Positions 24,502-32,969 of a stretch of 64,000 bases of DNA are shown piece by piece. The stretch spans positions 5,208,001 to 5,272,000 of the forward strand of contig NZ_CP018620.1 of NCBI RefSeq assembly GCF_001908275.1. The letters run 5' to 3'. This DNA is from Paenibacillus xylanexedens (GTDB lineage Bacteria; Bacillota; Bacilli; Paenibacillales; Paenibacillaceae). The notes beneath the pieces were generated by a model. The model searched no databases and was not told where the DNA came from. It was given only the letters and a program-made list of their open reading frames with translations. The first letter of the stretch is position 1; every line of letters starts with the position of its first letter. A program made the position numbers and the translations under genes.

Positions 24502-24711
24502 CAGCAGGAGTGAAATGGATACAGCACGCCAACACTTTGCCCAAAACTTCATTTCGGGCAAGTGAAAATAGACACATACCTTAATGAACATCAATTACAG
24601 GTAAAGAGCTTTTATAGTGCGGCATATGTATGGAACTTACCGGCGTAACCGGATCTTCCCTGCACAGTGCAAGACAATACAAATCGTGACTGTGCAGCAA
24701 TACTCCTGCTG
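24502..24711 (-). promoter_or_regulatory. structured rib leader between aptamer and attenuator
   Basis: Between aptamer and attenuator: ACTCCTGCTG (24702-24711) is the exact reverse complement of CAGCAGGAGT (24502-24511), a possible 10-bp long-range pair. A perfect 9-bp hairpin CTGCACAGT/ACTGTGCAG lies at about 24659-24697 and a TTGCCC/GGGCAA hairpin near 24537-24562. These could form the switching elements; no coding capacity seen. Confidence 0.55.
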
Positions 24712-24737
24712 AATGCAAACCTGTTAGGTCTGCACCT

Positions 24738-24899
24738 CTCCTTCTCCCATCCAGACTATACTGTCGGTTCTGGAATTACACCAGATCAGCCATCTGCCAA
24801 TGGCAGACAGGTCACGGACTTTGCATCAAGTGCTGGACACATAGGTCCTTACACTTCCTGCATCACCGCCGGTAGGGAATTGCACCCTGCCCTGAAGGA
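24738..24899 (-). ncRNA. FMN riboswitch (RFN element)
   Basis: Minus-strand sequence shows the conserved RFN blocks in order: GGGCAGGGTG..AATTCCC, ACCGGCGGTGATG, AAAGTCCGTGACC, a variable stem (CTGCCATTGGCAG), CTGGTG.AATTCCAG, ACCGACAGTATAGTCTGGATG and GGAGAAGG. Binds FMN and lowers expression of the rib genes. It sits ~330 nt upstream of ribD, further than is usual. Confidence 0.96.
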
Positions 24900-25001
24900 T
24901 TGCTTTCGTTATTACTTGGATGTTAGCACTTTAATGCCAAAAAATCAATTGTTTTTTGTTCCTTTTTGTCACATACTAACTTTTAATAAGCTAAGAAACA
25001 A

Positions 25002-25036
25002 CAAAAAACCGCTTCCTCTCAAGGAGGCACGGTTTT
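25002..25036 (-). terminator. terminator of unknown gene 25071-26396
   Basis: AAAACCG..CCTCC/GAGG..CGGTTTTTT stem with internal mismatches and T-run on the minus strand; lies between this gene and the rib leader. Confidence 0.7.
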
Positions 25037-25070
25037 TGCTTGGAGGCCCATTTCACATCCATCGTAAATT

Positions 25071-26396
25071 CTACATATCAGGAAAACACCAGCTCGCCAT
25101 ATGCTTTAATTCTTTGGCATTATGGAATGGAGTGCGGTCAGGTTCTTGCAGGGGCGAAGTCGGTAGCGGGAACTCTCTTGCCACCCTTCTGACCCAACTT
25201 GTTGAATCGATCGCAATAGCCGAGCATTTCCAGCGTCCATTCGCTCTCGGTCGAAACGTCCCATGCAAATCTGCTTTTCCCGGCATCTCTGGGAAGACTC
25301 CATCCAGATATTCAACGATGACGCGCTTGTCTCTGACTTCATGACAATATACAGTCACCCATACACCTTCCCGGACCCGAACAGCATACACATCTCCAGA
25401 CTGTACCTCCCCGGTACCTGCATCAGGTGATGCCTTTGGTACTTTTCCGCGAACACTTCTCTTCTTCTCCAATGCCCCTAAGATCGTGTCCTTTACAGCT
25501 GGACTCTCACCAGGCTTATCCGCAAGAGATATATTATTCAGATCAAACTCATGAAATATCTTGTTCAGGTTGTTCTCATTAATTCCGACAGATGAGTCCC
25601 ACCACGCCAGAGGGGCCTGCACTTCAACCCGCACATTGGGGCGTGCGTCACGTTGCATATAAGAGGTAAATTCCGTGATCATTCCAGGATGCTCCGGCGT
25701 ATCCAGTATGCCAATCAGAGCTAACGTCTCAAGCAAATCACGGTAGGCATATTCCTTCTGTGTAGGCAAAAGACGTTCCTTCTTGAGCGCTACTGCTGCC
25801 TTGCTGTAACGTGTTTTGGGAGGTAATTCGCGCAGCACCGTTAACACCGCACGGAATGTCCAGCGGTCGTACTCATTGGGTATTGGAAGCTCCTGCGCGG
25901 CAGCCAGCTCTCGAAGTGCCAACACGCATCCAAAAGGATCACCGTCCAACGGGGTTCCATTGGTCATCCGCCAATACCATTGCAGCGTTGTGTCGGTTGC
26001 TTGATCTACACTTAATCCGCAGATCTTGCAAGTGTTCGAAGATGGATATGGTGTATGTTCATGACTTGGCATACTGCTCGCAATAAGCTTGCCCGTAAGC
26101 AACGAGCGCCAGATCATGGGTGCTGACCACAAAGAGGATACAAAGGCCTGCGCTGCATCATTTAGCGTCCATTGATTCGCAACTTTTTTCAGCTCAGTAA
26201 TCGTTTCATCATGTTGCGGACGTACAAATCGATTCGGTTCATGCCCGGCTGCCTCAAGCGCTTCTCGATCCTTTACCGATAGACTATCCGGAACAACATG
26301 GCGCGATGCCTGCAATTCTTCATCCCACAACGTGCGCTCACTATAAATTTGTTTTAACAAGCTTAGCTGAGTAACCATATCCAAGGTTTTATTCAT
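25071..26396 (-). CDS. hypothetical protein, 441 aa, CXXC-containing
   Basis: I do not recognise this protein. It looks soluble (no signal peptide or TM), with one CKICG motif at ~125 that could bind metal if paired with other ligands, several Trp-rich stretches (LQWYWRMTNGTPLDGDP) and a C-terminal part with beta-type spacing (GDVYAVRVREGVWVTVYCHEV). Codon use looks like the neighbours. It sits between ppiB and the rib operon, with its own terminator. Confidence 0.7.
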   Translation of the reverse strand: MNKTLDMVTQLSLLKQIYSERTLWDEELQASRHVVPDSLSVKDREALEAAGHEPNRFVRPQHDETITELKKVANQWTLNDAAQAFVSSLWSAPMIWRSLLTGKLIASSMPSHEHTPYPSSNTCKICGLSVDQATDTTLQWYWRMTNGTPLDGDPFGCVLALRELAAAQELPIPNEYDRWTFRAVLTVLRELPPKTRYSKAAVALKKERLLPTQKEYAYRDLLETLALIGILDTPEHPGMITEFTSYMQRDARPNVRVEVQAPLAWWDSSVGINENNLNKIFHEFDLNNISLADKPGESPAVKDTILGALEKKRSVRGKVPKASPDAGTGEVQSGDVYAVRVREGVWVTVYCHEVRDKRVIVEYLDGVFPEMPGKADLHGTFRPRANGRWKCSAIAIDSTSWVRRVAREFPLPTSPLQEPDRTPFHNAKELKHMASWCFPDM

Positions 26397-26431
26397 CCTT
26401 TCTAATTATCGATTTCATGTATGTAAAAAAA

Positions 26432-26463
26432 TAAAAAAAAGTGCTTCTATAAAAGAAGCACTT
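26432..26463 (-). terminator. terminator of ppiB
   Basis: Stem AAGTGCTTCT/AGAAGCACTT followed by TTTTTTTT on the minus strand. Confidence 0.88.
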
Positions 26464-26492
26464 CATGTTTGGATCCAGTTAAGGTGAAGGTA

Positions 26493-26924
26493 TTAAGCTT
26501 CTACAACTTCAACAGTTTCCATTTTGTCTTTACCTTCTAAAGCGTCCACGAACTCCATACCTTTAGTTACTTTACCAAATACAGTATGTTGTCCATCCAA
26601 ATGTGGTTGCGGTTGGTAGCAGATGTAGAACTGGCTTCCACCTGTGTTACGGCCAGCATGTGCCATAGCAAGTGTTCCGCGCTCATGTTTGTTCGGGTTA
26701 ATTTCACAGTTGATTGTGTAACCTGGGCCACCTGCACCGGAACCGTTAGGGCATCCGCCTTGAGCTACAAAGCCCGGGATAACGCGGTGGAATGTAAGAC
26801 CATTGTAGAAACCGGAGTTAGCCAGTTTCTCAAAGTTTGCTACTGTGTTTGGAGCTTCTTGATCGAACAGATCGATCAGAACTTCTCCGCCGTTTGCCAA
26901 TTTAATTTTCGCTTGTTTCGCCAT
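26493..26924 (-). CDS. ppiB: peptidyl-prolyl cis-trans isomerase (cyclophilin)
   Basis: 143 residues, cytoplasmic cyclophilin: [13 protein letters not shown] with the catalytic Arg, [23 protein letters not shown]. Start ATG 26924 (MAKQAKIKL) with AAAGGAG 10 nt upstream; the extended frame to 26975 lacks support. Proline isomerisation during folding. Monocistronic, with a strong terminator. Confidence 0.95.
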   Translation of the reverse strand: MAKQAKIKLANGGEVLIDLFDQEAPNTVANFEKLANSGFYNGLTFHRVIPGFVAQGGCPNGSGAGGPGYTINCEINPNKHERGTLAMAHAGRNTGGSQFYICYQPQPHLDGQHTVFGKVTKGMEFVDALEGKDKMETVEVVEA

Positions 26925-27076
26925 ATGTAAATGACTCCTTTCGTATTGACCATCGTTAATGGTGCCAGAACGCATGACCCTGGGCCAAGCATTACAGCAC
27001 TTTTCTTAGTGTACACCGAAAATGTCTGGATCGCAAAAAAAACGGCAACTTTTTTCATGATTTAGCTCAAATACGC

Positions 27077-27115
27077 AAAAAGCAGACAAAAAGGAAGTTC
27101 CCTTTTCATCTGCTT
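27077..27115 (-). terminator. terminator of lysA
   Basis: Stem AAGCAGA..AAAAGG/CCTTTTT..TCTGCTT followed by TTTGC on the minus strand. Confidence 0.75.
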
Positions 27116-27171
27116 CAACTGCAAAATCCCTATATCCTGAATAATGCAGAATCGCATTATCTTTTGACGAA

Positions 27172-28503
27172 TTAGCGAGTAACTGGCTGTTTTCCAATGC
27201 GCGCAGGTACCAGGTCATTCTGGATGATATCTTGATACGTCTCACGGCGTACTACGACATCTCCTTGACCATCTTTGACAAACACAACAGCCGGACGACG
27301 AATACGGTTGTAGTTGCTCGCCATGGAATAGTTATATGCACCTGTACAAGCTACAGCGAGCAGATCGCCACTTTCCACTTTTGGCAAGTCAAGATCCCAG
27401 ATCAACATATCGCCACTCTCGCAGCATTTACCCGCAACGGATACTGTTTCCTGAGCAGCCTCATTTGCACGGTTGGCAAGCACAGCTTCGTACTTGGATT
27501 CATACAAAGCAGGACGTGGGTTATCGGTCATACCACCATCAACGGCAACGTATTTACGCACGCCTGGGATGTCTTTGCTTGTTCCAACAGTATACAGCGT
27601 TGTTCCCGCTTCACCCACAATGCTGCGGCCTGGCTCAACCCAGATCTCAGGTACGGCATAGCCGATTTGAGCAAAATGATTTTTAACGGCATCTGTAATA
27701 GCCTTCACATATTGCGCAACTTCAAGCGGCGTATCTCCATCGATATAACGGATTCCGAATCCACCACCAAGGTTAACCACTTTGAAAGCAACATGAAGAC
27801 GCTCATATACACTTGCTGCAAATTCAGCAACACGTTGAACAGCCATCTGGAAGCCTTCAACTTCGAAGATCTGGGAACCGATGTGGGAATGCACACCGAG
27901 CAATACCAGGTTAGACTGCTTGGAAGCCAGTTCAATCGCTTCAAATGCTGTACCATTACCGATATCGAATCCAAATTTGGAATCCGTCTGACCTGTGGAA
28001 ATATATTCATGCGTATGTGCCTCAACACCAGGCGTCACACGAAGCAAAATGTTTACTTTACGATTTTTGTCCGCTGCTACAGCCTGCAACAGATGCAATT
28101 CATTGAAGTTATCAACAACAAAGCATCCGATCTCTGCATCAAGAGCCATTTCGATCTCTTCCAGCGTTTTGTTGTTACCGTGGAAGTGAATGCGCTCAGC
28201 CGGGAATCCTGCTTGCAGTGCAGTAAACAGTTCACCATCAGATACGACATCCAGGGAAAGTCCTTCTTCTGCTGCAAGGGCACACATCGCCATTACACAG
28301 AATGCTTTACTTGCGTAAGCAACCTGGAAGCCCAGTCCGGAAGCACGGAATGCTTCCATGTACTCTCTGCAACGCTCGCGAACCAATTGCTCGTCCACAA
28401 CGTACAGGGGAGTTCCAAATTGTTCTTTCAGATCTGTTGCATCAACTCCGCCAATCTCCAGATGTCCTTGCGCATTTATTTTACTTGTACCATGTAAATA
28501 CAT
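27172..28503 (-). CDS. lysA: diaminopimelate decarboxylase
   Basis: 443-residue PLP enzyme (fold type III) that makes lysine from meso-diaminopimelate. PLP lysine in VAYASKAF (K66), HSHIGSQIF, GGGFGI, and CESGDM near the C-terminus supplying the active-site Cys from the partner subunit. Start ATG 28503 (GAGGA at ~9 nt) preferred over 28512, which abuts the ribosome site. In bacilli lysA lies next to spoVA, as here. No lysine riboswitch is apparent upstream. Confidence 0.95.
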   Translation of the reverse strand: MYLHGTSKINAQGHLEIGGVDATDLKEQFGTPLYVVDEQLVRERCREYMEAFRASGLGFQVAYASKAFCVMAMCALAAEEGLSLDVVSDGELFTALQAGFPAERIHFHGNNKTLEEIEMALDAEIGCFVVDNFNELHLLQAVAADKNRKVNILLRVTPGVEAHTHEYISTGQTDSKFGFDIGNGTAFEAIELASKQSNLVLLGVHSHIGSQIFEVEGFQMAVQRVAEFAASVYERLHVAFKVVNLGGGFGIRYIDGDTPLEVAQYVKAITDAVKNHFAQIGYAVPEIWVEPGRSIVGEAGTTLYTVGTSKDIPGVRKYVAVDGGMTDNPRPALYESKYEAVLANRANEAAQETVSVAGKCCESGDMLIWDLDLPKVESGDLLAVACTGAYNYSMASNYNRIRRPAVVFVKDGQGDVVVRRETYQDIIQNDLVPARIGKQPVTR

Positions 28504-28606
28504 AATCTGCATTCCTCACTTTTTATATACTGGAACAATTGATATTCCAATGATTTTACACCAGTATATCAAATTAGGCAGCGAGATGAATGGATTTTTC
28601 GGAAGA

Positions 28607-30274
28607 TCATTTGTGTTTTTTACTTTTTCGCAGTTCCCCGTCCGGATCATCGGACATTTTGGTGTTGTCACGGGTTTTATTGAATGATGGACGTTTTTTA
28701 TTTTCCAGCAGCGGAAGCCGGAATAAAAAGTTGCCCAAGGCCTTTGCATTAAACGGTATAAAAGGCCAGAGATACGAAGAATTGTACGACCGGTGAACGG
28801 TGAGTGCCAATATGAGCAATGTACAGCCTACTACCAATCCCGGAACCTTGAATATCGCAACAGCGATTAACAGAACCAGCCTCACCAGCCTATTGGCGAG
28901 ACCCAACTCGTAACTCGGCGTGGCAAACATACCGATGGCTGCGATGGCCATATAGAGCACAACCTCATTGACAAAGTATCCTGTTTTCACCGCGATATCC
29001 CCGACTAGAATGGCCGCGATTAAGCCCATAGCTGATGCCAGAGGTGTAGGCGTATGAACCGCTGCCATCCGTAATAAATCGACGCCCAGTTCGATCAGTA
29101 GAAACTGTAGAATCAGCGGTAACTTTACATTTTCCTGCGGACCAATGAAATCAAGTCCCATCGGTTTAATCGAAGGGTCAATAACCATCAGAAGCCATAG
29201 TGGTAGCAAAAACAACGATATGAGAATCCCTGCAAAACGTACCCATCGTAAATACGTTCCCATCAAGGCGGTCTGTCTGTTCTCCTCCGCATGTTCACAC
29301 AGGTCGAAGAAGGTCGTAGGCAGAATCATCACACTCGGGGAAGTGTCTACGAAAATGACAACTCGCCCTTCCAGCAAATGAGAAGCTGTAACATCCGGTC
29401 GTTCGGAGTATCGAACGAGTGGGAACGGATTCCAACCCTTGTTGATAATCGCTTCCTCCAACTGCTTGTCGGCTGCGGGAATACCATCGATATCCACTCG
29501 CTGAATTTTTTCACGGACCGAATCCACCTGCACTTTATCCACAATATCATCAATGTACACCACGCAGACATCCGTTTGGGTTCTCCGCCCCACCTGCATG
29601 ATCTCAAACTTCAGCCCAGGGTCGCGTATTCTGCGACGGACCAAGGTTACATTGGTTAGGAGCGTTTCGGTAAAGCCGTCTCTCGAACCCCGAACTACCC
29701 TTTCCAATGAAGGTTCTTCCGGTGAACGAACCGGATAACTCCGGGTATCCATAATTAAGACCGAGCGGTCCCCTTCAACGAACATTGCACTCATCCCGGT
29801 AAGAACCTTGTTGATGACCGCACTCATCTTCTCGACTTTTTCCACCTGAATATGGGGAATATAACATTCGAAATAGGATTTGAGCGCGTGTCCGGATACG
29901 TCATCCGGCGTGAGATAGGTCAGTCTTTTCAACACTTCAAGCAAAATCTCATCCTTGGCGAAGCCCGTGATCATCAGCAATCCAACATGCTTGCCACCCA
30001 GAACCATTTCCCTCATATTCACGTCGAACGATTCTCCAAGCCCCAGTACCTGTTGTAGTGTATATCTATTCTCACTCATGCGTGGGGAGATATCATCGTT
30101 TTCCTGCCAATATTGTACGGATTCCTCAATGCTGTCGGACATCTCATTTTGTTTTTTCTTATTGTACGCCTTCTCCTCTTCTTCCTTCTGAATCTCATAA
30201 GCAGACTTGTGTAACATCTCTTCCGTTATACCTTCACTATTTTCCTGGCCTGTGTGCTCCGTTCGTTCATCCAT
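28607..30274 (-). CDS. spoVAF: stage V sporulation protein AF (GerA-family)
   Basis: 555 residues. GerA/SpoVAF-family cytosolic domain, then four to five C-terminal TM segments (~360-510). A charged N-terminal extension of ~60 residues (EEEEKAYNKKKQNEM) and a Lys-rich tail flank it. Start ATG 30274 with AGGAGG 7 nt upstream. Forms a spore inner-membrane assembly with other SpoVA proteins linked to dipicolinate release. Directly follows spoVAB, without spoVAC/AD/AE between. Confidence 0.92.
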   Translation of the reverse strand: MDERTEHTGQENSEGITEEMLHKSAYEIQKEEEEKAYNKKKQNEMSDSIEESVQYWQENDDISPRMSENRYTLQQVLGLGESFDVNMREMVLGGKHVGLLMITGFAKDEILLEVLKRLTYLTPDDVSGHALKSYFECYIPHIQVEKVEKMSAVINKVLTGMSAMFVEGDRSVLIMDTRSYPVRSPEEPSLERVVRGSRDGFTETLLTNVTLVRRRIRDPGLKFEIMQVGRRTQTDVCVVYIDDIVDKVQVDSVREKIQRVDIDGIPAADKQLEEAIINKGWNPFPLVRYSERPDVTASHLLEGRVVIFVDTSPSVMILPTTFFDLCEHAEENRQTALMGTYLRWVRFAGILISLFLLPLWLLMVIDPSIKPMGLDFIGPQENVKLPLILQFLLIELGVDLLRMAAVHTPTPLASAMGLIAAILVGDIAVKTGYFVNEVVLYMAIAAIGMFATPSYELGLANRLVRLVLLIAVAIFKVPGLVVGCTLLILALTVHRSYNSSYLWPFIPFNAKALGNFLFRLPLLENKKRPSFNKTRDNTKMSDDPDGELRKSKKHK

Positions 30275-30298
30275 CTTCCATCCTCCTATGGCCACGAG

Positions 30299-30721
30299 TT
30301 ACCGCTGATATATAAAAAAATCAAACAGGGAACCTGTCATTTTGCCCAAAATCATGGCGAGCAGTAATCCAAACAAATAAGGTTTCATGCCCAATCGTTT
30401 GGCTAATACGGGCAGTACATTGAGTACCTCAGTGAGCGCCGCGGCCAGCAGACCGATGAACACGCCACAGAACAAACCAACAATCGGGCTGAGCAACAGC
30501 ACCCCATGCATTTTCCAGTGCCAGAAGTCCGCCACCGTCCCGAGCAGTGAACCACCTATTAGCGCCCCTTCGTACCAGTGAGTCTTGTCATACGATTGCG
30601 TAAGTTGAGCCAACCTGGGAATCATATCGAGCACCAGAATGAGCGCAATTACGCCGCTCCCTACGGCAATTCCCCCTGCAATACCCAATACAATGCTGAT
30701 TGCTCCATTAAGAACGCTCAT
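30299..30721 (-). CDS. spoVAB: stage V sporulation protein AB
   Basis: ~140-residue polytopic membrane protein (four TM segments), SpoVAB family by length, composition and position. Start ATG 30721 preferred (GGGAG ~10 nt upstream) over 30727. Overlaps the 3' end of spoVAA by 14 bp, implying coupling. Forespore protein connected with dipicolinic acid uptake. Confidence 0.9.
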   Translation of the reverse strand: MSVLNGAISIVLGIAGGIAVGSGVIALILVLDMIPRLAQLTQSYDKTHWYEGALIGGSLLGTVADFWHWKMHGVLLLSPIVGLFCGVFIGLLAAALTEVLNVLPVLAKRLGMKPYLFGLLLAMILGKMTGSLFDFFIYQR

Positions 30722-31364
30722 CCGCATTCATCTCCCTGCGTTCCTGCTCGTGCATCCGTTCACTTTCTTCAATCACCACATATTTATCTACATTTTGCTG
30801 GTATAGGAACATCTCTACTTCCAGCGGGGTAGGTTCCTCATTCCACTTTTTCTTGAACAAATGATTAAAAAATACTGCCATTCCGAATCCAATGCCAATG
30901 GAATACGCCACTTGGAACAGATAGGGATGTTCGTCCCGATGCCCAGTAAGCATCTCCACAATACGAATCTGTACTTCCTGCATGTTCACATCGGCATGAA
31001 AATTCATAATGGTTAAGGCCGATCCGAAGAACAGCAGCAGCCAAACCAATATGAACAGAGACTTGGAAGGTTGACCATTTCCCGCAATGACTTCAACCAA
31101 CGTATGGCCTGATCCTATCAGTTCCACACTTACCTCCGGCAAGATGTGCCGAATTTGGGGAATAATCTGCAATATATCAATGAGGATCAGATTGCCATCC
31201 TCTGGTCCAGGGCTTAGCAGTTCAAGCTCCAATAGCCTGCCCTCTTGGTCTTCTGAAGAGGTCAGTACATGTGCAATGTCTCCAAGCTTGACTGCTCTGC
31301 CCCTCTGGATGCGAATACGGCTGCGCAGACGAATATAGACCATTGGAGTGGGTGTCTGGGACAT
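30708..31364 (-). CDS. spoVAA: stage V sporulation protein AA
   Basis: 218 residues: N-terminal soluble domain (VYIRLRSRIRIQRGRAVKLGDIAHV) and two TM segments (~100-125 and ~150-170), SpoVAA family. Start ATG 31364 with AAAGGAG 8 nt upstream. First gene of the reduced spoVA group. In B. subtilis it directly follows sigF; here 2.6 kb of accessory DNA separates them. Confidence 0.9.
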   Translation of the reverse strand: MSQTPTPMVYIRLRSRIRIQRGRAVKLGDIAHVLTSSEDQEGRLLELELLSPGPEDGNLILIDILQIIPQIRHILPEVSVELIGSGHTLVEVIAGNGQPSKSLFILVWLLLFFGSALTIMNFHADVNMQEVQIRIVEMLTGHRDEHPYLFQVAYSIGIGFGMAVFFNHLFKKKWNEEPTPLEVEMFLYQQNVDKYVVIEESERMHEQERREMNADERS

Positions 31365-31430
31365 CCATAGCACTCCTTTACTGCGTAATTTAGGTTAGTA
31401 TTTGAAGAATGTGCAAATTTATTACAAATG

Positions 31431-31613
31431 GGTTGGAAAAAGATCGTGAGGTGGGTGGACGCTGCGGGATGGATCGGTCATTGGTCGCTGTTATCCCCGG
31501 ATTTCTTGAACTCTCCTTTTCAAGGAGGAAATCCAGTGCTAAAGGCGAACGCTTCGCTCCTTTTGACCGATTCCATCCCTCCGCTACCCATCGTCCTCCC
31601 GTTTCCAAACGTT
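31431..31613. repeat. large imperfect inverted repeat (structured element)
   Basis: Left arm 31431-31484 and right arm 31563-31613 are imperfect reverse complements (shared blocks TTGGAAA, GAGG, TGGGT, GGGATGGA, ATCGGTCA). Inside is a nested hairpin: GGATTTC/GAAATCC around CTCCTT/AAGGAG (31499-31534). The right arm is preceded by GGCGAACGCTTCGCTCC, itself foldable. No coding sequence is convincing. Probably a dispersed structured repeat. Confidence 0.65.
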
Positions 31614-31870
31614 TGAAATAAATATGCTGGGGAGTAGGCAGGAAGGGAATTAAAAGATGAGATTTTTGGGGTTATTTTGCTCAAAATTCTATGATGTTGG
31701 AGTTGTCTTCTGCATGCGTCTTAGAATACAACTGTGTAGAAATTTGGAGACAAAGGCGAACGCTTCGCTTCCTCAGATCTCATCTGCCGCCTGCGTTGCT
31801 TATGTATCCTTAGGTGAGCCCTCACGCTTCGCTCCTTGTGACCGATTTGAGGCGCAACTGAGTGCGGAGC
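31543..31870. repeat. short degenerate repeats with AACGCTTCGCTCC core
   Basis: The motif (G)CGAACGCTTCGCTCCTTTTGACCGATT at ~31553 recurs in part at 31755-31772 (GGCGAACGCTTCGCTTCC) and 31832-31857 (CACGCTTCGCTCCTTGTGACCGATT). Three degenerate copies within 300 bp; the rest of 31614-31880 is non-coding with an AGTTGT/ACAACT stem near 31700-31732. Confidence 0.6.
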
Positions 31871-31880
31871 ATTATTTTAC

Positions 31881-31918
31881 ATATCAAAAAAGTCGCCGTA
31901 TGGGCGACTTTTTTGATA
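31881..31918. terminator. perfect 17-bp hairpin, bidirectional terminator
   Basis: ATATCAAAAAAGTCGCC-GTAT-GGCGACTTTTTTGATAT type palindrome with T-runs on both strands; terminates the AraC-family gene and insulates the repeat region. Confidence 0.88.
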
Positions 31919-31952
31919 TTGGTAGATAGGTTCACGGATCATGTACAATAAC

Positions 31953-32870
31953 TCAACAATTATATTCTTTTTCTCTTTTGTTCAATTCCCTTCTAAATCG
32001 TAAAGGGGTTGAATTCATTGTTTTGCGGAATTGGTTAATGTAATAACTCGTGCTGTTAAAACCAACCTCATAGGCAATTTCGGTGATGCTACGCTCGGAG
32101 AGTTGCAATAGTTCAATGCTTCTTTGGATGCGGTACTCTATCACATATTGCATGGGTGTAGTTTTCAGGATTTGCTTGAAATAACGGCATGTCTCTGATC
32201 GGCTTAACTGTCCGGACTTTGCAATATCTTCAAGCTTAATTGGATCGGCATAGTTGAGATGAATCCATTGCAACATGTCTTTCATTCGATTGTTTCTGCT
32301 CATCTCTGATAGATCATGTTCCAGGGAATATCCGTTCATAATCAGCAGTTTCCACATATTAAGCACCGCCGAAGCAATATTCACTTCGTAAAAAGAAACT
32401 TGGTGCACCAACTCCTTTCTAATCCGTGCAATAGCATCCAGAATCTGTTCCCCCCAAGCGTTAGCTCTTTCGATATACAGAAAAGGCAAATTAGTTGCTG
32501 TTACATATGGATGTACGTACTTTATATACAAATCCGAAGGCATGATAACGTGTGGGGACAAATTCAGACATAAATAAATGCAGTTCTCGCTCACACTGTG
32601 ATCTTCGGCCATATGCATTATTCCACTGTTGATAAAAACCCCGTCACCTTTGGACAAAATCATCTTTTGATCGTTGATATGAAACAACGCCGTACCCTGA
32701 AGAACGGCAACAAACTGCAATTCATCATGCCAGTGGAGAGGAATATGGCCGTGAACATTTTGGACAATGGTTGTCTCATAACAGGCTATAGATAAGGTAT
32801 CAGTATGGTGTTGCGTCATTTCTTTCAAATGTTGATCAATGATAAATTCGATCTTCTTCATGGCCCTCAT
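31953..32870 (-). CDS. AraC-family transcriptional regulator with cupin sensor
   Basis: ~305 residues: N-terminal cupin-like ligand domain (IPLHWHDELQFVAVLQGTALFHI) and C-terminal AraC double HTH (ISRSETCRYFKQI-type and ITEIAYEVGFNSTSYYINQFRK). Divergently placed from the EamA-type transporter remnant at 32970, so it probably controlled that gene and itself through the ~100-bp shared promoter region. The start could be 32870 or 32861; neither has a strong ribosome site. Confidence 0.88.
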   Translation of the reverse strand: MRAMKKIEFIIDQHLKEMTQHHTDTLSIACYETTIVQNVHGHIPLHWHDELQFVAVLQGTALFHINDQKMILSKGDGVFINSGIMHMAEDHSVSENCIYLCLNLSPHVIMPSDLYIKYVHPYVTATNLPFLYIERANAWGEQILDAIARIRKELVHQVSFYEVNIASAVLNMWKLLIMNGYSLEHDLSEMSRNNRMKDMLQWIHLNYADPIKLEDIAKSGQLSRSETCRYFKQILKTTPMQYVIEYRIQRSIELLQLSERSITEIAYEVGFNSTSYYINQFRKTMNSTPLRFRRELNKREKEYNC

Positions 32871-32969
32871 CTCAATATATTTATATTTTTAAGTTCAATT
32901 TTGATATAAATGTACCGCATTTCTCCTTAATATAACACTATTATTATATTTAAGGTGAGGCGAACAAGA

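Noticed and set aside
27232..28497. 421-codon plus-strand frame opposite lysA
   Set aside because: Composition of an antisense frame (Cys/Phe/Thr-rich, no domain); lysA on the other strand is unambiguous.
28504..28606. Lysine riboswitch upstream of lysA
   Set aside because: The ~95 bp upstream are too short and lack L-box conserved blocks.
31409..31929. Short plus- and minus-strand frames in 31409-31929
   Set aside because: Low-quality frames across inverted repeats; products vary in all frames and lack ribosome sites.
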